From positions 1 through 37,333 of IMG/VR virus record IMGVR_UViG_3300021197_000386: a DNA stretch of 37,333 nt. One strand, given 5' to 3'. Numbering within the stretch: the stretch's first letter is position 1; the number at the start of each line of letters is the position of its first letter. This document shows positions 1 through 7,131 of the stretch, piece after piece. Below the pieces are notes generated by a model. It did not search any database. It was not told where the DNA came from and worked only from the letters and a program-made list of their open reading frames with translations. The DNA is from a virus. A program made the translations under genes and the position numbers.

Positions 1-44
1 GGCGGCATCGGTGGGATGTCGGGCATCGATGGTGACATGCACAT
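1..44 (-). CDS. gp7.3-like virion/tail assembly protein, N-terminal part (cut by window edge)
   Basis: Fourteen full codons from an ATG at 44-42 read MCMSPSMPDIPPMP and then run off the window. The ribosome-binding site is AGGAA, about nine bases upstream of the ATG and overlapping the end of the preceding gene. A short start followed by a proline run is common in phage proteins encoded just before the portal. The other end of this gene is at 37124-37333, where the sequence resumes in a proline-codon run. I infer one gene split by the linear break of a circular assembly. T7 gp7.3 is a small virion protein needed for tail assembly and host interaction; that role is inferred by position and C-terminal similarity. 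Confidence 0.6.
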   Translation of the reverse strand, partial: MCMSPSMPDIPPMP

Positions 45-45
45 C

Positions 46-228
46 TTAGTTTCCTAACAGTTTTTCATTCTGACGTTTGTGTTGCTCAATAAGAAAGTCT
101 ACTACGGCACTTTGTCCCGCCTTGAACCAAACCATACGGTCACGGTCATCTAAACGTGGGCTAGTGTCGGGAAATCGGTTCCTCAACTCTTCAACTAACC
201 GCTTAGAGATTTTTGGGAAATCTTCCAT
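46..228 (-). CDS. conserved small phage protein before gp7.3/portal
   Basis: This is a 60-residue soluble, charged protein without Cys clusters or membrane segments. I chose the ATG at 228 over the upstream TTG at 237 because AAGGG lies about ten bases before the ATG and almost touches the TTG. The stop is one base before the gp7.3-like start, so the two are probably co-translated. The segment RDRMVWFKAGQ followed by an amphipathic helix resembles small hypothetical proteins in the same position in other marine T7-like phages, from memory. No function is known to me. Position suggests middle-to-late expression at the junction of the DNA metabolism and structural blocks. Confidence 0.7.
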   Translation of the reverse strand: MEDFPKISKRLVEELRNRFPDTSPRLDDRDRMVWFKAGQSAVVDFLIEQHKRQNEKLLGN

Positions 229-242
229 AAGATTCAATACCC

Positions 243-569
243 TTATTTTTTGCCCTTAGCGTCCACATAAGCCGCCAGCAAGCAGACATAATTGATCACA
301 TCTTCACAGGTATCTCTGAACGACTCATCAGACACCTGGAAAGTACCGGTCTTACAGAAGCCAGCCAGTCTCTTAAGCTTGTCGGTGAGTCTGACCATAA
401 AGCCTTGCTCAGTCGTAATGCCAAGGCCCATAAGTTCAACAGCCATAAAGTTTTGGAACGGATTAGTGCCGTCCTCTCCACCACTGTAATCATGGTTCTT
501 GGACTTAGAAAGTTCACGGGCTTGGCTACATAGCCGCTCATGAAACTTCAGATAGTCATCTCGGTTCAT
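243..569 (-). CDS. DUF1599-like (nucleotide modification associated domain 1) protein
   Basis: This 108-residue protein has the pattern KNHDYSG (24-30), NPFQNF (about 36-41), a K/R-rich helix around 60-72 and an ESFRD...D..NY helix (about 82-94). This is the signature I associate with the MazG-like DUF1599 family, found in phages near DNA-modification and nucleotide genes. Enzymatic activity is unproven; a nucleotide-binding or nucleotide-hydrolysing role would be a guess. The start is the ATG at 569, which overlaps the exonuclease stop as ATGA; a GTG twelve bases upstream is less likely. It belongs to the replication operon, downstream of the exonuclease. Confidence 0.75.
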   Translation of the reverse strand: MNRDDYLKFHERLCSQARELSKSKNHDYSGGEDGTNPFQNFMAVELMGLGITTEQGFMVRLTDKLKRLAGFCKTGTFQVSDESFRDTCEDVINYVCLLAAYVDAKGKK

Positions 570-1282
570 TTTGGATTCCACGGTATTACCTCCATAGTCA
601 ATGGGTTCCAGTTCTCAAGCCTTAAAATCTTAGCTACCCGTGCTTGAATCAAAGCAGCTGCTTCTCCAAGTCCCTGTTTATCAAAAGCTTGGACAACCTC
701 ATCCCAAGTGTTCTCAACCAAGATGCGTTGAGCCCTTACAGGCCCGATGCCGGGGCATCCTGAGTAATTATCTGTAGCGTCACCGGTGAGTGTCTGAATC
801 AAGTGGTTCCGATCCGCCTCTTCCTCGGTAATCACCTCAAGCTTGTCTCGGCTAGGGCGGTACAGCCTGCCCGGAACAGTCTGTAAGTCCTTGTCATCGG
901 ACACAACAATGTTGTCTTCATCCGCCATGATCCCCAGCACATCATCAGCTTCCAATCCGGGGAAGCAGGCTGAAGTGTAGTGTTCCCGCACATACTCCTT
1001 TAGGGGCGTGTACACCACTGGCTTGCGTTTGCCCTTGCGGTTGCCCTTGTAGGTATCCAGGATGTCCTTACGGAAGTTGTGGGTGGGATCTGAGAGGGCC
1101 ACAATAACGGTGTCAGCCTTCAGCCGTTTCATCAGCTTTTCGATCTCTTTGTCAACCTTCTGCTTAGCAGCAGCAAAGTCAACCATCAGCGTCCACCAGT
1201 CATCCCCCCAATGCACGGGCTCCTCAAGAGCTGAAGAGACTTGGTACAGCAGGATGTCACCATCAATTAGAAGATTGGTCAT
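566..1282 (-). CDS. 5'-3' exonuclease (T7 gene 6-like, FEN family)
   Basis: This 238-residue protein has the metal-binding clusters of phage 5' nucleases. They are LLIDGD at the N terminus, GLEADDVLGI in the middle, VVSDDKDL, and the helix-3-turn-helix TGDATDN.SGCPGIGP. In T7 the equivalent enzyme degrades host DNA and removes RNA primers. The ATG at 1282 is preferred because GAGGGG lies just before it. An upstream in-frame ATG at 1294 and a TTG at 1297 have no ribosome-binding site. Its start overlaps the preceding small gene by 20 bases and its stop overlaps the next start (ATGA). All acidic residues expected of an active enzyme are present. Confidence 0.95.
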   Translation of the reverse strand: MTNLLIDGDILLYQVSSALEEPVHWGDDWWTLMVDFAAAKQKVDKEIEKLMKRLKADTVIVALSDPTHNFRKDILDTYKGNRKGKRKPVVYTPLKEYVREHYTSACFPGLEADDVLGIMADEDNIVVSDDKDLQTVPGRLYRPSRDKLEVITEEEADRNHLIQTLTGDATDNYSGCPGIGPVRAQRILVENTWDEVVQAFDKQGLGEAAALIQARVAKILRLENWNPLTMEVIPWNPK

Positions 1283-1490
1283 GGGGCCCCTCATCAAAAT
1301 GTGTCAAGACCATTAGCTTGCTGACCTCCGCAAGTCCCAAGCACATCGGAAGGCTTCCAGCAAATGCAGTAAGCAGTGAGTCTTCTTTCTTAGGGAGACG
1401 GTTTGACTCCGCTACAAAGATCATCGCATCCATACGTTTAGTCAGCTCTCGGAGGAGTTCTGATGTTTCAATAAATTCAAGAGCTGGCAT
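1263..1490 (-). CDS. small hypothetical protein
   Basis: A 75-residue ORF with an ATG start at 1490, overlapping the nuclease gene before it by 14 bases and the exonuclease after it by 20 bases. The N-terminal half is predicted to be an amphipathic helix (SELLRELTKRMDAM). The middle is mildly hydrophobic (LLTAFAGSLP) but too short and polar for a clear membrane span. I do not recognise a family. The tight nesting between two nuclease genes supports a real gene, and it would be co-expressed with DNA replication and degradation functions. Confidence 0.6.
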   Translation of the reverse strand: MPALEFIETSELLRELTKRMDAMIFVAESNRLPKKEDSLLTAFAGSLPMCLGLAEVSKLMVLTHFDEGPHDQSSN

Positions 1491-1881
1491 CGGTTTCTAC
1501 CTTGTAAGGAGCCCATTCATAATCATTTGTCGTAAACCCATCATCCATGTGGAGGTACAACGCTTTAGTACGCGGCAATTTGTCGTGGGGAATAATCCAC
1601 ATACGCCCATCAGCAGCGACGGCAGCAAGTATGTCGTAATCATCCGTTTCATATAGATCTCCATTGCTCTTGCACAATTTTGCTCGCGTGTAGACCTTAA
1701 GGCCTTTCGTCCACAAAGAAGCAGTCTTGACTTGTACACGCTGCGTCACTGCCCCCCTGGTTATCAGGAAGTCAGCAGGCCCGTTGTTGTTGGGGGACCA
1801 GTAAACTTCCCAGCCTTGCTCGGCAAAGTAGGCCGCAGCCATATACTCGCCACTGCTTCCCCGCCTGTGGTTGTGATACAT
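1477..1881 (-). CDS. PD-(D/E)XK-type endonuclease-like protein
   Basis: This 134-residue protein starts GEYMAAAYFAEQGWEV, a typical first helix with its conserved Glu (E12). It continues with PADFLI (D37) and the core QVK (Q50-K52). This is the spacing of small PD-(D/E)XK nucleases such as the family grouped with group I intron endonucleases and archaeal resolvases. The central Glu of ExK is replaced by Gln, a substitution tolerated in several members. It lies between DNA polymerase and exonuclease, 13 bases after the polymerase stop. A role in processing phage or host DNA is inferred; substrate unknown. Confidence 0.7.
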   Translation of the reverse strand: MYHNHRRGSSGEYMAAAYFAEQGWEVYWSPNNNGPADFLITRGAVTQRVQVKTASLWTKGLKVYTRAKLCKSNGDLYETDDYDILAAVAADGRMWIIPHDKLPRTKALYLHMDDGFTTNDYEWAPYKVETDASS

Positions 1882-1894
1882 ACGTTGAATCCAT

Positions 1895-3709
1895 TCAATG
1901 TGTCTCCGCCCAAGTACGGCCTACCTTGTATTCCCCATCCAGTGGGCATCGGAAACCAAAGGGCTTCCCAGCCTGACGGATGGCCTTGACCGTCAGTTCC
2001 CCCACACGTTCTGAATCTTGCTCCATCACTTCATATTGTATTTCATCATGGATGTGAGCGACTTGATTAGCTTCCACGCCATCCATGCGGTGGAGCTTAC
2101 GAGCCTGTATAGTTGCTTGTTTCATGAGAACAGCCCCCGCACATTGGAGCAGGGCGTTCAAAGCTGAGTGGCTAGACCTAATTGGGATACGTCGGCCATC
2201 AAGGCCCACCAAGTAGTCTCGCTTCTTGAGTGTGTTTTCAAGGCCGGTCTTCAAGTATTGCAGGGCAGGCATCTTCTTCAAAAAGCGTTTCTCAAGGCCC
2301 TTACCTTCTGCTGGACCGCCCCCCACAACCTTCCCTAAGCGGACTGGCCCCGCTCCATACAAAAAGGCGTAGATGAATTCTTTAGCCATATTTCTGTCAG
2401 GCAGCCCCGCAGCCTTCTGATTGGCTGTGTGAATATCGCCTTCAACAATGATGTCGGCGTAGATCCCGCCATCCCACTTCGCTAGGTAGTGAGCAAGGCA
2501 TCTTAATTCCAGACCACTAGCATCAACGCCTACCATTTGATGGCCGGGAGCTGTAGTGAACAACGACCGGCAAGAGTTTCCATAGGGTGCGTGACACGCG
2601 GGAACCTGAGCGACGTTGGGCTTGCTATGTGTACACCTACCCGTCACCGTTCCGTTGGGATTGACCCTACCGTAAATGCGGCCATTCTGTTCCAGCTTCA
2701 TCCAGGCTTCTTTACCATCACCCAGCTGCCCTAGTCGCTTAGATAGCGTCAAGTAGTCAACCAGAAGCTTAGCCTCTCGGTGCGGCATCGTCTTCAAGAT
2801 CGACTCATCGACCTGCGGCTGACCGCTAGGCGTAAACACCTCGGGCTTCCAACTATACTTATCGATCAGACAGCGAGCTATTTGCTGCCTAGAGTCTGGG
2901 TTGAATGGCACTTCTTTAGTCTTGTTAGGACCGCGAGTAATCTCACTGTCCTTGAACCCGGCCTTCTTTGCCGCTGTCTTCGTAGGATACTTACCAACCT
3001 CACCGTCTCGGATAGTCTTCCAGTACGCCGGTGTCTTCATCGTCGTAATGACTGGAGGGAACACTTCGACAAGATCATCCCTAATAGTGTTGCGAAGACC
3101 AGATAGCTCGGCGTATAGCTCCGAGGCTTTCTTGATATCGAAGCCTATGCCGTTCTGCTCTTGCTTGATCAGGCAGTCAGCAAACTCATGCTCAATGATA
3201 AGGGCCTCGATAGCGGGTTCAGTAGCCATGATCTTGTCCCAGAGCTTCTGGGTGACCATCGTGTCCTGCTCACAGTAGGTGATCATCTCATCATTGAGCG
3301 TATCCCACCCACCATCGTACTCACCCTTATGTTCCCCAAGCCGGTAGCCCCAAGCCTTCAAGGAGTGGGAGCCAATCAATTGCTTGGGATAGTCCTTGAG
3401 CGAGTAGTCTTGATCCTTCTGATTTGGGTACACAAGGCGAGCCATGATCAACGTGTCACGCACCAGCCCACTCGGCTTCCAGCCTGGATAAAGCTTCTGA
3501 ATAGCAGGGATGTCAAAGCCAAGAATGTTGTGGCCGACAATGAGGTCTTGTTCCCTCAAGAACTTCAGCCCGTCAACAATATCGTCACCCGTGAAGCTGA
3601 CAGTGTTCTTGCCTTGCCTAATCACCAAGCAATGAATGGCGGTCAGGCCTTGCAAGGTTCTGAAGTTATCTATAGCTGTCGTTTCAATATCAAATATAGT
3701 AGGTTTCAA
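1895..3709 (-). CDS. DNA polymerase, family A with 3'-5' exonuclease (T7 gene 5-like)
   Basis: This 604-residue protein contains exonuclease motif I (FDIETT, D7 and E9), exonuclease II (GHNILGFD) and polymerase motif A (GVDASGLELR, D396). It also has the O-helix (KEFIYAFLYGAG) and motif C (IHDEIQ, D555/E556). All catalytic carboxylates are present, so it should be a proofreading replicase. Its length is shorter than T7 gp5 (704). The start is a TTG at 3709: no ATG exists before the exonuclease motif, GGAG lies eight bases upstream, and the codon overlaps the methyltransferase stop as TTGA. That overlap implies translational coupling. T7 polymerase uses host thioredoxin as clamp; I did not identify a thioredoxin-binding loop. 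Confidence 0.97.
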   Translation of the reverse strand: MKPTIFDIETTAIDNFRTLQGLTAIHCLVIRQGKNTVSFTGDDIVDGLKFLREQDLIVGHNILGFDIPAIQKLYPGWKPSGLVRDTLIMARLVYPNQKDQDYSLKDYPKQLIGSHSLKAWGYRLGEHKGEYDGGWDTLNDEMITYCEQDTMVTQKLWDKIMATEPAIEALIIEHEFADCLIKQEQNGIGFDIKKASELYAELSGLRNTIRDDLVEVFPPVITTMKTPAYWKTIRDGEVGKYPTKTAAKKAGFKDSEITRGPNKTKEVPFNPDSRQQIARCLIDKYSWKPEVFTPSGQPQVDESILKTMPHREAKLLVDYLTLSKRLGQLGDGKEAWMKLEQNGRIYGRVNPNGTVTGRCTHSKPNVAQVPACHAPYGNSCRSLFTTAPGHQMVGVDASGLELRCLAHYLAKWDGGIYADIIVEGDIHTANQKAAGLPDRNMAKEFIYAFLYGAGPVRLGKVVGGGPAEGKGLEKRFLKKMPALQYLKTGLENTLKKRDYLVGLDGRRIPIRSSHSALNALLQCAGAVLMKQATIQARKLHRMDGVEANQVAHIHDEIQYEVMEQDSERVGELTVKAIRQAGKPFGFRCPLDGEYKVGRTWAETH

Positions 3710-4473
3710 AATCTTCTCCGATGAAGCCTGTCGCTTGCCAATATAGATTCACCCAGTAACTGGGTAATTTGTGGTACTACGGCGTTGCCGAGTTGTTTAA
3801 TTCTGTCCACCCGATTGGGAATCCCATCAGCCACTCGCAGAACATCGGAGTCAGGCTGCCAGTAGTTTGATAGTTCTCTCTTGAGTGAACTACTCTTCCC
3901 AGCAAACAATTCGGATCGACATTCCGACAAGCCTTCGCGGAGCCGTCCTTCCAATCGCGGCTCGTCGGGGTGGGCCACCGCTGCAAGCCAGAGTCGGTCC
4001 CTCTGGTGAGGCGCACCAACGGCATAAGCGGGGATACAATGCCACTCAGCATTGTAGCCGAGCGACCGAAGATCGCTGAGGACTGTGGTAAGCCCTCTTC
4101 GTCGCAAGAGTGGGACGTTCTCCACGATGACCCACTCGGGGCGGACTTCGGCAATGAGCCTGGAATACTCTTTCCAAAGTCCTGATCGGGGCTGCTCAAT
4201 TCCTGTGGGCTTGTGCTGCTGGGCTCCGCTGATATCGACGCAGGGGAATCCTCCGGTGATAACTGTTGGAACAACTCCATCTGTTTCCAATCTTCCACCC
4301 GTAAGCTCCTTTATGTCCCCATACTTTGGGACACCGGGCCAATGTTTTTCTAAGACCTGTTGTGCCTTGGTATCTATCTCGCAAAAGGCAACGGTTTCAA
4401 ACCCACCGGTCCTCTCTAGCCCAAGGCTAAAGCCTCCAATGCCAGCAAACAGATCTAATACTTTGTGCTTCAA
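3706..4473 (-). CDS. DNA cytosine-5 methyltransferase (Dcm-like)
   Basis: This 255-residue protein contains C5-methyltransferase motif I (DLFAGIGG), motif IV with the catalytic Cys (GGFPC, C78), motif VI (VENV, 118-120) and motif VIII (QRDRLW, from Q157). It ends with the GNAVVP motif (229-234). The target-recognition region between motifs VIII and X is very short, as in many phage enzymes, so the recognised site cannot be read out. The start is a TTG at 4473 overlapping the preceding stop (TTGA). No restriction endonuclease partner is nearby, so it is probably a solitary enzyme protecting phage DNA. It sits directly upstream of, and coupled to, the DNA polymerase gene. Confidence 0.95.
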   Translation of the reverse strand: MKHKVLDLFAGIGGFSLGLERTGGFETVAFCEIDTKAQQVLEKHWPGVPKYGDIKELTGGRLETDGVVPTVITGGFPCVDISGAQQHKPTGIEQPRSGLWKEYSRLIAEVRPEWVIVENVPLLRRRGLTTVLSDLRSLGYNAEWHCIPAYAVGAPHQRDRLWLAAVAHPDEPRLEGRLREGLSECRSELFAGKSSSLKRELSNYWQPDSDVLRVADGIPNRVDRIKQLGNAVVPQITQLLGESILASDRLHRRRF

Positions 4474-4745
4474 ACTTCGTCCCTTGAGATCAAACCCATA
4501 TCAGCCATCCAATCTCTAATTATCGGGTCATCAGTAAGGGCCACTCTAAGTTTCATCAAAGCTTTATCAGCCACCGCTTGAACCCGTTGCCTTGAAATCC
4601 TCTGGCCCTCTACCACCGCTAGGTAATCCTGGATCTTCCCCCAGTCCCAAGGCGGCCTTGACTCTGCCCCAGTACACGTCGGTTGATGCCTTACGCGGCC
4701 CGTTGGGGCCTCCCACCCAGATCCTCGCGCACGTCTCATAGTCAT
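4470..4745 (-). CDS. sigma-70 region-4-like helix-turn-helix protein
   Basis: Of 91 residues, the second half (DWGKIQDYL, then ISRQRVQAVADKALMKLR, about 34-67) has the form of a sigma-70 region 4.2 helix-turn-helix, with the ISRxRVQ...KALxKLR pattern that contacts -35 DNA. No region 2 is present, so it is not a complete sigma factor. Its first 60 codons overlap the lysozyme gene in another frame and look unconserved. The ATG at 4745 (or 4739) is the only plausible upstream start, but neither has a good ribosome-binding site. The helix before ISRQ would be lost from the GTG inside EGQR. It may bind DNA or host RNA polymerase; this is inference. Confidence 0.6.
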   Translation of the reverse strand: MTMRRARGSGWEAPTGRVRHQPTCTGAESRPPWDWGKIQDYLAVVEGQRISRQRVQAVADKALMKLRVALTDDPIIRDWMADMGLISRDEV

Positions 4746-4986
4746 CGCTGTCAGCCCACCTATCTAAGTAAGTCCAAAAGATGCGTTGAGCATAGTGTAA
4801 CTGTTTGCAGTCTTCGTATGTGCCACCGATTGCGGGGTCGTACTCAACGGCATCAACCCAGCAGGCTCTACTTATCTGAAGCGGGCCGATTGATCTTCCG
4901 CCATCACCAACGGCATTCTCGGGATCTGGATGACCCCCTGTCTCCACAACTTGTATTGCTGCACATAACTTAGAAGGGTACATCAT
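4567..4986 (-). CDS. lysozyme-like / transglycosylase-fold endolysin
   Basis: The 139-residue product has AIQVVETGG (E15 as candidate acid catalyst), GDGGRSIGPLQI (27-38), Trp43, GTYEDC (C60) and LHYAQRIFWTYLDRW. This arrangement is shared by i-type (destabilase) lysozymes and SLT-like hydrolases, where the Glu and the G..S.GP.QI strand form the active cleft. The reading frame stays open up to 5217, but that part lies inside the helicase gene in another frame. The real start is one of the ATGs at 4992, 4986 or 4983, overlapping the helicase end. No signal peptide is visible, so a holin would be needed. T7 gene 3.5 amidase occupies a comparable place. Confidence 0.75.
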   Translation of the reverse strand: MMYPSKLCAAIQVVETGGHPDPENAVGDGGRSIGPLQISRACWVDAVEYDPAIGGTYEDCKQLHYAQRIFWTYLDRWADSDDYETCARIWVGGPNGPRKASTDVYWGRVKAALGLGEDPGLPSGGRGPEDFKATGSSGG

Positions 4987-6577
4987 CCACATCTTCTTCG
5001 AGCCACTCGCTAAGTAATCCTGACTTTGGGCAGTAGCTGACAGAGCAGGCTTTGCCGGTGTCACCGGTGTACCTATTCTTAAGGACACGCAGCGTAGTGA
5101 TGTTTTTACGCTCTTCGTCTTGCTGGTCCCTTTCCAAGGCAATACAGATGTCGCTAAGCTGAGCAATAGAGCCACTGCCCCGCAGATGTGCCAACGATAC
5201 TTGACCACCTTCTTCATGAGATCTCCCCTCTGGTCGTTTCAAATGTGAGACAACAATCAACGAGACCTGTAATTCCTCCACTAAACTGCGGAGACGGGTC
5301 ATGGTGTTGTCGATAAGCCTTCTCTCATCTCCATCTCCAATGCCAGAGATAACGATGCTCAGGTGATCCAAGAAGATGTGGGTGCATCCCATTGCCACCG
5401 CCATGTAACGAATCCGGCTAAGTAGGTTGTCACTGTCGGTGGAGCCGAAGTGATCATAAAGAACACACTTGCCGTTCCCCACCGTGGCATCAAATGCTTC
5501 CCGCATAGCTTCCTTGGATATCTGCTCTTCCTTCCAACGGTGAGGTGGGACGCAGAGATGTAGGCCCATCAGGCACTGAGCTGATTGTGTGACGTTCTCT
5601 TCCAACGCCACAATGCCCACAGTGTGACCCTGATCCAGCAGCCACTTCTCCCACGTCCTAATGACGCTGGACTTACCTTGTCCCGTACCACTAGTCAGCG
5701 TCACCACCTCACCCTGTCGGAGGCCATAGGTCTTCATGTTCAGCCCATTCCAAGGGTAAAGAACAGATTCCCGAGTGTCTTCCTCAGACACCCTTTCCCA
5801 AAGCTCTTCACCAGGGACCACACCATCGGGCCGATAGGCCTTGGCATCCCAAACCGCCGATATCAGTTCCTTAGACCGACCGGCTACAAGCATTTCGTTG
5901 GGGTCTTTCAGCGGCAGGGAAGCAATCTTAGCCTTGCCCGGAGACAGCAACATCGCACACTCAACCGCAGCCTTTTGGCCGGGGTCATCTTGATCAAACA
6001 TGAAGATGACAGATTCAAACTGCTCTAAGTATTCGACGTTCTGGCGGATGACTTTGGCAGCCCCCAAAGCCCCGTTAGGAACAGAGCATACAGGCCACCG
6101 ATTATTCTGAGCCTGCGACAGTGACAGGGCATCTATTTCACCCTCGGTAATCACCATCATCTTGCCACCATTCCACAAGTGCGAGCCCCACAGGCCTAAA
6201 TCCCTGCCCTTTCCCAGGATCGAGAACTCCTTGCTGCGGGTCCGTATCTTCTGGGCGATCACTTCACCCTTGGCATTTTTATAGTTAGCGACCTGTACGC
6301 GAGAGCCCTTCAGTAGCCCAACGCCGTACCCAAACTTACGACAGGTCTCCTCAGTCAATGACCGACTAGTCAGCCCTCGATACTCAACCTCGACCAGATC
6401 TGGATTTACTGGTGTTGCAATACTCAATGGCTCACCTTCTTTCGCTTCATAGTAACCACAGCCAAAGCAATACAAATGCCCGTCTGTGTATCTTGCCGCG
6501 TTGTCTTTACTCCCACACTTGGGACACGGCTCATGGTGCATGAACGCACTCTCAGACTCCGAGGGTGTACTGGGCAT
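4970..6577 (-). CDS. DNA primase-helicase (T7 gene 4-like)
   Basis: In order, this 535-residue protein shows a zinc ribbon (C18, C21, C37, C40), then TOPRIM primase motifs (EGEIDAL with E145, E147, D149; FDQDD around 195-198). After these come a RecA-like helicase with Walker A SGTGQGKS (about 296-303), a Walker B FLDHLS strand, and a C-terminal acidic tail ending DVDDVPF. It should synthesise primers and unwind DNA at the fork together with the polymerase and SSB encoded nearby. The ATG at 6577 overlaps the small HTH gene by 26 bases, and its stop overlaps the lysozyme gene. The acidic aromatic tail matches the polymerase-docking tail known in T7 gp4. Confidence 0.97.
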   Translation of the reverse strand: MPSTPSESESAFMHHEPCPKCGSKDNAARYTDGHLYCFGCGYYEAKEGEPLSIATPVNPDLVEVEYRGLTSRSLTEETCRKFGYGVGLLKGSRVQVANYKNAKGEVIAQKIRTRSKEFSILGKGRDLGLWGSHLWNGGKMMVITEGEIDALSLSQAQNNRWPVCSVPNGALGAAKVIRQNVEYLEQFESVIFMFDQDDPGQKAAVECAMLLSPGKAKIASLPLKDPNEMLVAGRSKELISAVWDAKAYRPDGVVPGEELWERVSEEDTRESVLYPWNGLNMKTYGLRQGEVVTLTSGTGQGKSSVIRTWEKWLLDQGHTVGIVALEENVTQSAQCLMGLHLCVPPHRWKEEQISKEAMREAFDATVGNGKCVLYDHFGSTDSDNLLSRIRYMAVAMGCTHIFLDHLSIVISGIGDGDERRLIDNTMTRLRSLVEELQVSLIVVSHLKRPEGRSHEEGGQVSLAHLRGSGSIAQLSDICIALERDQQDEERKNITTLRVLKNRYTGDTGKACSVSYCPKSGLLSEWLEEDVDDVPF

Positions 6578-6749
6578 ACTTCACTCCCCGAACGTCTTTC
6601 TTCATCTCAGTGCGAATGTCGTGCCCCTCAACTCGCAGCTCATTTATTCGAGCGGCTAAGCGAAAGACCTGATGCACCAACAAAGCTTCGACCGGAGTAA
6701 TGCGGCCCTTAATCTTCAAGTGTTCTAAAATTCTAGTCTTCTGATTCAT
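6552..6749 (-). CDS. small winged-helix/HTH protein
   Basis: The 65 residues begin MNQKTRILEHLK, continue ITPVEAL and FRLAARINELR.EGH.I, and end in a K.YAQYTL strand. This is the pattern of a family of very small phage and plasmid HTH proteins with a beta-wing. The length is that of the complete family. It is probably DNA-binding; the target is unknown. It overlaps RusA upstream by 17 bases and primase-helicase downstream by 26 bases, so it is translated as part of the replication operon. It could regulate replication-gene transcription or replication itself, which I cannot distinguish. Confidence 0.8.
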   Translation of the reverse strand: MNQKTRILEHLKIKGRITPVEALLVHQVFRLAARINELRVEGHDIRTEMKKDVRGVKYAQYTLGV

Positions 6750-7131
6750 GGCTGTTCTCCAACACGGTGAGGTCTATGTAGCCCTCATCCTTTGCCCATG
6801 CTTTCGTAGCTTGCAGCTTCTCGATCTGCACATCGTCTCTCCAGACGAATCCAGTGCAGCAATCGAGAAACACCTTGCTGTAGTTATCTATGTCTCCACG
6901 GGGCGTTACCAATTTACTTGTCCGAGGCTTCTTGACTTTGAAAGCCACAATCACCGTCAGCTTTTCGGGCGAAGGTTCCTTGGGGAGAATCCCCTCTTCC
7001 CGCAGTTTCTCAAGTAGGGCCAAGGCCTCCACCCGAAAAGCTTGGTGACGCTTGCCGTAGTAAGTTCCCCAACGGGTAACTCGCGGGCGACTAGCGGGTA
7101 CTGGGTCAATTGGTAACCGAAGGGAAATCAT
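6733..7131 (-). CDS. RusA-like Holliday junction resolvase
   Basis: This 132-residue protein matches RusA in length and features: an N-terminal PxPASRPRVTRWGTYY segment and the acidic metal-binding core RGDIDNYSKVFLD (D80, D82, D90), followed by WRDDVQI (D99, D100). RusA enzymes cut four-way junctions as dimers. The gene starts at ATG 7131, overlapping the SSB stop as ATGA. It lies where T7 has gene 3 endonuclease I, which resolves branched concatemers before packaging. RusA is therefore likely to do that job here (inference from position). Confidence 0.92.
   Translation of the reverse strand: MISLRLPIDPVPASRPRVTRWGTYYGKRHQAFRVEALALLEKLREEGILPKEPSPEKLTVIVAFKVKKPRTSKLVTPRGDIDNYSKVFLDCCTGFVWRDDVQIEKLQATKAWAKDEGYIDLTVLENSHESED

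Noticed and set aside
3161-3724. Plus-strand ORF of 187 codons opposite DNA polymerase
   Set aside because: It is antisense to the exonuclease domain of the polymerase. There is no family resemblance, and no other plus-strand gene exists in the window.
4987-5217. Upstream extension of the lysozyme frame with a signal-peptide-like start (MKKVVKYRWHICGAVALLL)
   Set aside because: It lies entirely inside the conserved helicase gene in another frame, and the lysozyme domain begins only near 4986. The hydrophobic start is a by-product of the helicase coding sequence.
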